In this document: positions 61,251-64,000 of the stretch, in pieces
Position numbering within the stretch: position 1 is the first letter of the stretch
How the letters are laid out: every line of letters begins with the position of its first letter
NCBI RefSeq assembly: GCF_019511605.1
Contig: NZ_JAEUAV010000010.1
Span: forward strand, 124,001-188,000
DNA from: Paraburkholderia phenoliruptrix
Lineage (GTDB): Bacteria; Pseudomonadota; Gammaproteobacteria; Burkholderiales; Burkholderiaceae
Direction: 5' to 3'
DNA length: 64,000 nt
Program-made: the position numbers and the translations under genes
The notes under the pieces: model-generated
The model's database searches: none
What the model was told of the DNA's origin: nothing
Seen by the model: only the letters and a program-made list of their open reading frames with translations

Positions 61251-62039
61251 TCACACCCGCATGAGGCCCTCGTGATCCAGAATCCGGATGTTTTTGCCCT
61301 GTGCGTCGAGCAAACCCTCGCGCTGGAATCGGGACAGCATGCGGCTTACTGTTTCGAGCTTGATCCCGAGATAGCTGCCGATTTCCTCGCGCGTCATGCG
61401 CAGGTGGAATTCAGCCGGCGAATAGCCGCGCTTTCTGAGGCGCTCCGACAGATTCAGCAGGAACGTGGCCACGCGCTGTTCCGCCGACATTGTTCCGAGC
61501 AGCATCATCTGCGACGACTCGCGCACGATCTCGCCGCCCATCATGCGGTGCACGTGCTGCTGGAGCACCTTCACTTCGCGGCACATGGTTTCGAGCGGAT
61601 GGAAAGGAATGATGCAGACCTTGCTGTCTTCCAGCGCGACCGCGTCGCAGCTGTGGCGGCCGAAGCAGACGCCGTCGAGCCCGAGCGAATCGCCGGCCAG
61701 ATGAAAGCCGGTGACGTGCTCGCGACCGTCGCGGTGCATGACGACCGTCTTGAACGACCCGGCGCGCACGGCATAGATGTTCTGGAACGCGTCGTCGGCG
61801 CGGTAGATCGTCTCGCCCTGGCGGATGGTCCGCGACGGGCAGATCAGCGCTTCAATGCGCTGCAATTCCTCGGGCTTTAGCCCTTGCGGCATGCAGATCG
61901 GGCGCATCGAGCACGACGTGCAGCGCAGCGCGTCGTTACGCGGCGCGCGCTCGGTGGCGGACCGCTGCGCAGGTGTGGGCGCCGCGTGAAGCGGAATGAA
62001 AGTGCGCGAGCTAAGCGGATGCACGGCGACGTCAGACAT
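61251..62039 (-). CDS. fnr: FNR/ANR-type oxygen-sensing regulator
   Basis: A 262-residue CRP/FNR protein. The N-terminal cluster ligands C40-x2-C43-x5-C49 (CTSCSMRPIC) plus C125 match the [4Fe-4S] ligands of FNR. The cNMP-like barrel covers about 60-180 and the C-terminal HTH includes EEIGSYLGIKLETVSRMLSRF. It should activate anaerobic or microaerobic genes when the cluster is intact. It overlaps the upstream receiver gene by 8 bases, so the two are co-translated. Confidence 0.92.
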   Translation of the reverse strand: MSDVAVHPLSSRTFIPLHAAPTPAQRSATERAPRNDALRCTSCSMRPICMPQGLKPEELQRIEALICPSRTIRQGETIYRADDAFQNIYAVRAGSFKTVVMHRDGREHVTGFHLAGDSLGLDGVCFGRHSCDAVALEDSKVCIIPFHPLETMCREVKVLQQHVHRMMGGEIVRESSQMMLLGTMSAEQRVATFLLNLSERLRKRGYSPAEFHLRMTREEIGSYLGIKLETVSRMLSRFQREGLLDAQGKNIRILDHEGLMRV

Positions 62040-62466
62040 GATGAGCTCCTGATTGAAGAACTGCGCGTGCATGATGCTGGCCGGCGATCCGCTGGACCGT
62101 GGCTCGCGCAAGTTCGAATTCGCGGGTCTTGTCGAAAAAGTAGTGAGCGCCGCCCGTCAGGCATGCTCGCCGGAACCACGCGCCGGAACGGTTGGTCAGC
62201 ACCATCGCGATCACATGCGGCATGCGTTGCGCGAGCAACGCGAGCAATTCGAGACCGCTACCGCCGTTCAGACGCAACTCGGTCACCACCAGGTCGGCGG
62301 CGCCGGCCTCTATGCCGGCCAGCGCGGCGCCGGGCTCCTCCGCTTCGCCTACGATCTGCACGCCGTCCAGTGCGCCGAACAACGCGGCCATGCGGCGCCG
62401 CACAGGCGATGCTTCGTCGACCAGAAACACACGCAGTGCGGGGTGAGTGAGGCTTGTTGAGTTCAT
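62032..62466 (-). CDS. Receiver-domain protein with Glu at the phosphoacceptor site
   Basis: A 144-residue single receiver domain. The acidic pair D17/E18 (FLVDEASPVR), a Lys near 113 (FDKTRE) and the GGSGLELL turn are present, but the phosphoacceptor position reads VVTELRL with Glu63 instead of Asp. Glu can mimic the phosphorylated state, so the domain may be constitutively active or phosphorylation-independent. It lies directly upstream of fnr and is translationally coupled to it. A palindrome lies 76 bases upstream. Confidence 0.85.
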   Translation of the reverse strand: MNSTSLTHPALRVFLVDEASPVRRRMAALFGALDGVQIVGEAEEPGAALAGIEAGAADLVVTELRLNGGSGLELLALLAQRMPHVIAMVLTNRSGAWFRRACLTGGAHYFFDKTREFELARATVQRIAGQHHARAVLQSGAHHV

Positions 62467-62541
62467 GGCTCGAAGTATCGGGCGCGCTGTCTCAAAATAA
62501 AATCGGCGCGCAGCGAACTTCGGGTAGGTAAGCGGGAAAGG

Positions 62542-62561
62542 CTGTAGGGAATTTCCTACAG
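62542..62561. promoter_or_regulatory. Palindrome CTGTAGG-N6-CCTACAG, NarL/GacA-like operator
   Basis: Perfect 7-bp arms (62542-62548 and 62555-62561) around GAATTT. TGTAGG-N6-CCTACA has the same geometry as the GacA box (TGTAAG-N6-CTTACA). It lies between two minus-strand units, upstream of the receiver-fnr pair and after the response regulator gene, which belongs to the NarL/FixJ family and may bind it. Confidence 0.55.
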
Positions 62562-62598
62562 CAAGCGTCGGAGTAGCGAGCGAGGCGCTCGCTAGCGG

Positions 62599-63249
62599 TC
62601 AGATGTCGTCTTCTTCGTCGTTGACCAGTTTGTGGCGCATTGCGTAGCGCACCAGCGCGGCTTCGTGCGGCATCTGCATTTTTTCGAGGATGCGCGTCTT
62701 GTAAGTGCTGACGGTCTTCGCGCTGACACACAGCTCGGTCGCGATCTCGGTGATCGTCTGGCCTGCGGCAATGCGCTTGAGCACGTCGAATTCACGATCC
62801 GACAGGCGCTGATGCGGCAGCAGGTCGGTGGGCTCGTTCAGGCTTTGCGCGAACCGCTCGGCCATCGCGAGGCTCACGTAGACGCCGCCCGCTGCCACCT
62901 TCGTCACCGCCGAGACGAGCTCCGCGCTCGCGCTTTCCTTGGTCAGATAGCCGGACGCGCCGGCCTTGAACGCGCGTACCGCGTATTGCTGCTCCGCGTG
63001 CATGGTCAGCACGAGAATGCGCAGCGCCGGCTTTTCGTCCTTGATCTGTTTGATCAGTTCAACGCCGTTGCGGCCCGGCATCGACAGGTCGAGCACCAGC
63101 ACGTCTGCCGCGCAGGCGCGGATCAGCGCGACGGTGCTCGCGCTGTCGCTTGCTTCGCCGACCACCTCGAAGCCGCTCGCGCTTTTGAGAATGTGGCGCA
63201 GGCCGTCGCGCACGAGCGCATGGTCGTCGGCCACGAGGACCCGGGTCAT
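62599..63249 (-). CDS. NarL/FixJ-type response regulator
   Basis: A 216-residue response regulator. The receiver domain (about 3-120) has D8/D9, the phosphoacceptor D54 (LVLDLSMPG), T and Lys (YLTKESA). The LuxR-type HTH covers about 148-205 (LSDREFDVLKRIAAGQTITEIA, KTVSTYKTRILEKM). Its ATG overlaps the stop of the sensor kinase gene by 4 bases, so the two form one two-component system. Confidence 0.9.
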   Translation of the reverse strand: MTRVLVADDHALVRDGLRHILKSASGFEVVGEASDSASTVALIRACAADVLVLDLSMPGRNGVELIKQIKDEKPALRILVLTMHAEQQYAVRAFKAGASGYLTKESASAELVSAVTKVAAGGVYVSLAMAERFAQSLNEPTDLLPHQRLSDREFDVLKRIAAGQTITEIATELCVSAKTVSTYKTRILEKMQMPHEAALVRYAMRHKLVNDEEDDI

Positions 63250-64000
63250 GATTGCAACTCCTGCATTTGCACAGCCTCGGCTGGAATGGTGACGCTCAAC
63301 ACAAAGCCTTTGCCTTGCGCGGTGTGAATGTCGACGGTGCCGCCCAGCATGTGCGCGCGCTCGCGAATGCCGAGCAGGCCAAACGACTTGCCGGCCGGCT
63401 CGCCCCCGTTAGGCGAGCCAAGACCGTTGTCGGCAATGCGCAGCACGAAGCCCTCGTGTGCCGCGCGCAGGCTGAGCGTGACGAGCGTGGCGTCGGCATG
63501 GCGCGCGACGTTGGTCAGCGCTTCCTGCACGATGCGAAAGAGCGCAGTGGCGCCGGTGGGGCTAAAGCGCGCGTCGCCGGTTTCGATGTCGCGCTCCACG
63601 TCTATGCCGTAGCGGTTCGTGAAGTCGTTCGCAAGCCATTCGACCGCGGGAATCAGGCCGAGGTCGTCCAGCATAACCGGGCGCAGATCGGCGGCAATGC
63701 GGCGAACCGACGCTACCGTCACGTCGATCAGACGGCGCATGCCGTGCAAATGCTCGCGCACTTGCGCGCTCGCGGACGCGTCGAGCGCTTCTTCGACGGT
63801 CGAGATATCCATTTTCAACGCGGTCAGTTGCTGGCCGAGGTCGTCGTGCAGTTCGCGGGCTATGCGCGTCTTCTCGTCCTCGCGAATCTTCTGCAGGTTG
63901 GCGGACAGTTCGCGCAGTTCTTCGCGCGCGCGCTGCTGCGCCTGTTCGGCTCTGACCCGCTCGGTGACGTCGCGCAGCATCACGGTATAAAGACGTGTGT
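63246..64000 (-). CDS. Sensor histidine kinase, N terminus beyond window
   Basis: The 3' part of a NarX/NreB-type kinase, about 250 residues within the window; the frame stays open to the window end. RDVTERVRAEQ marks the end of a PAS domain, followed by a coiled-coil linker, the HisKA_3 site RIARELHDDLGQQL with the phosphorylatable His, and the ATPase domain (ALFRIVQEALTNVARHA, RIADNGLGSP, FGLLGIRERAHMLGG). The PAS domain suggests an oxygen or redox signal, fitting the neighbouring fnr (inference). Confidence 0.9.
   Translation of the reverse strand, partial: TRLYTVMLRDVTERVRAEQAQQRAREELRELSANLQKIREDEKTRIARELHDDLGQQLTALKMDISTVEEALDASASAQVREHLHGMRRLIDVTVASVRRIAADLRPVMLDDLGLIPAVEWLANDFTNRYGIDVERDIETGDARFSPTGATALFRIVQEALTNVARHADATLVTLSLRAAHEGFVLRIADNGLGSPNGGEPAGKSFGLLGIRERAHMLGGTVDIHTAQGKGFVLSVTIPAEAVQMQELQS

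Overview
The window looks like a chromosomal segment of a Burkholderiaceae bacterium, most like Paraburkholderia, Burkholderia or Caballeronia. The GC content is high, many non-coding frames stay open for hundreds of codons, and the gene set is typical of that family: clustered LysR/SDR genes, DUF3182, madLM with an mdcR-like regulator, a two-promoter nitrate assimilation locus and FNR. This assignment rests on gene content only; no rRNA or tRNA was seen.

Region 1 (about 0.5-12.2 kb) is a defence-type island. It carries a TIR protein next to a stand-alone SLOG protein, then a tight four-gene run (ThsB-like TIR protein, Nmad2-like protein, MazG with a MazG C-terminal domain, uracil-DNA-glycosylase-fold protein), then a third TIR protein and an 1824-residue protein with an N-terminal nuclease-like domain and a P-loop NTPase (STAND-like). 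The families suggest a system combining NAD-derived signalling or NAD depletion (TIR, SLOG) with surveillance of nucleotides or modified bases (Nmad, MazG, UDG). I know of no characterised system with exactly this composition. A cluster of GACGGTAT octamers lies on its right side (12.70-12.78 kb) and a second at 21.06-21.47 kb, possibly traces of integration events.

Region 2 (13-28 kb) is an accessory metabolic and stress region: five SDR oxidoreductases or their relatives, an LLM flavin oxidoreductase, two LysR regulators, an MFS exporter, an exported-looking HAD hydrolase, a hipBA toxin-antitoxin pair, a carboxymuconolactone-decarboxylase-family protein, a peroxiredoxin-like protein, an alpha/beta hydrolase and gene remnants. 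Two SDR genes share a duplicated promoter block of about 53 bp.

Region 3 (28-47.5 kb) holds DUF3182 with a hydrolase, a DHFR-like reductase, a glycosyltransferase, and an operon combining an enoyl-CoA hydratase, a polyamine-type ABC importer and an acyl-CoA ligase. That operon is followed by an IclR regulator, and the same 11-bp motif lies upstream of both. Next come a TetR regulator with matching palindromes before it and before an Ohr peroxidase, a DUF485/ActP acetate symporter pair, a VOC protein, and an AraC/SDR divergent pair.

Region 4 (47.5-56.7 kb) is nitrate assimilation: nitrate transporter, nirB, nirD, an FAD oxidoreductase and a molybdopterin nitrate reductase. The transporter and nirB each have a GCAC-N7-GTGC (NtrC-like) site, a sigma-54 promoter and a leader RNA with two AACGGC hexaloops that overlaps an intrinsic terminator. 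This is the architecture of ANTAR (NasR/NasT) antitermination. The nitrate reductase carries an in-frame tract of ten 12-bp repeats.

Region 5 (57-64 kb) carries two small proteins, an MdcR-like regulator convergent with malonate transporter genes madM/madL, a c-type cytochrome, and a redox or two-component regulatory block: FNR, a receiver protein with Glu in place of the phosphoacceptor Asp, a NarL-type response regulator, and a sensor kinase cut by the window end.
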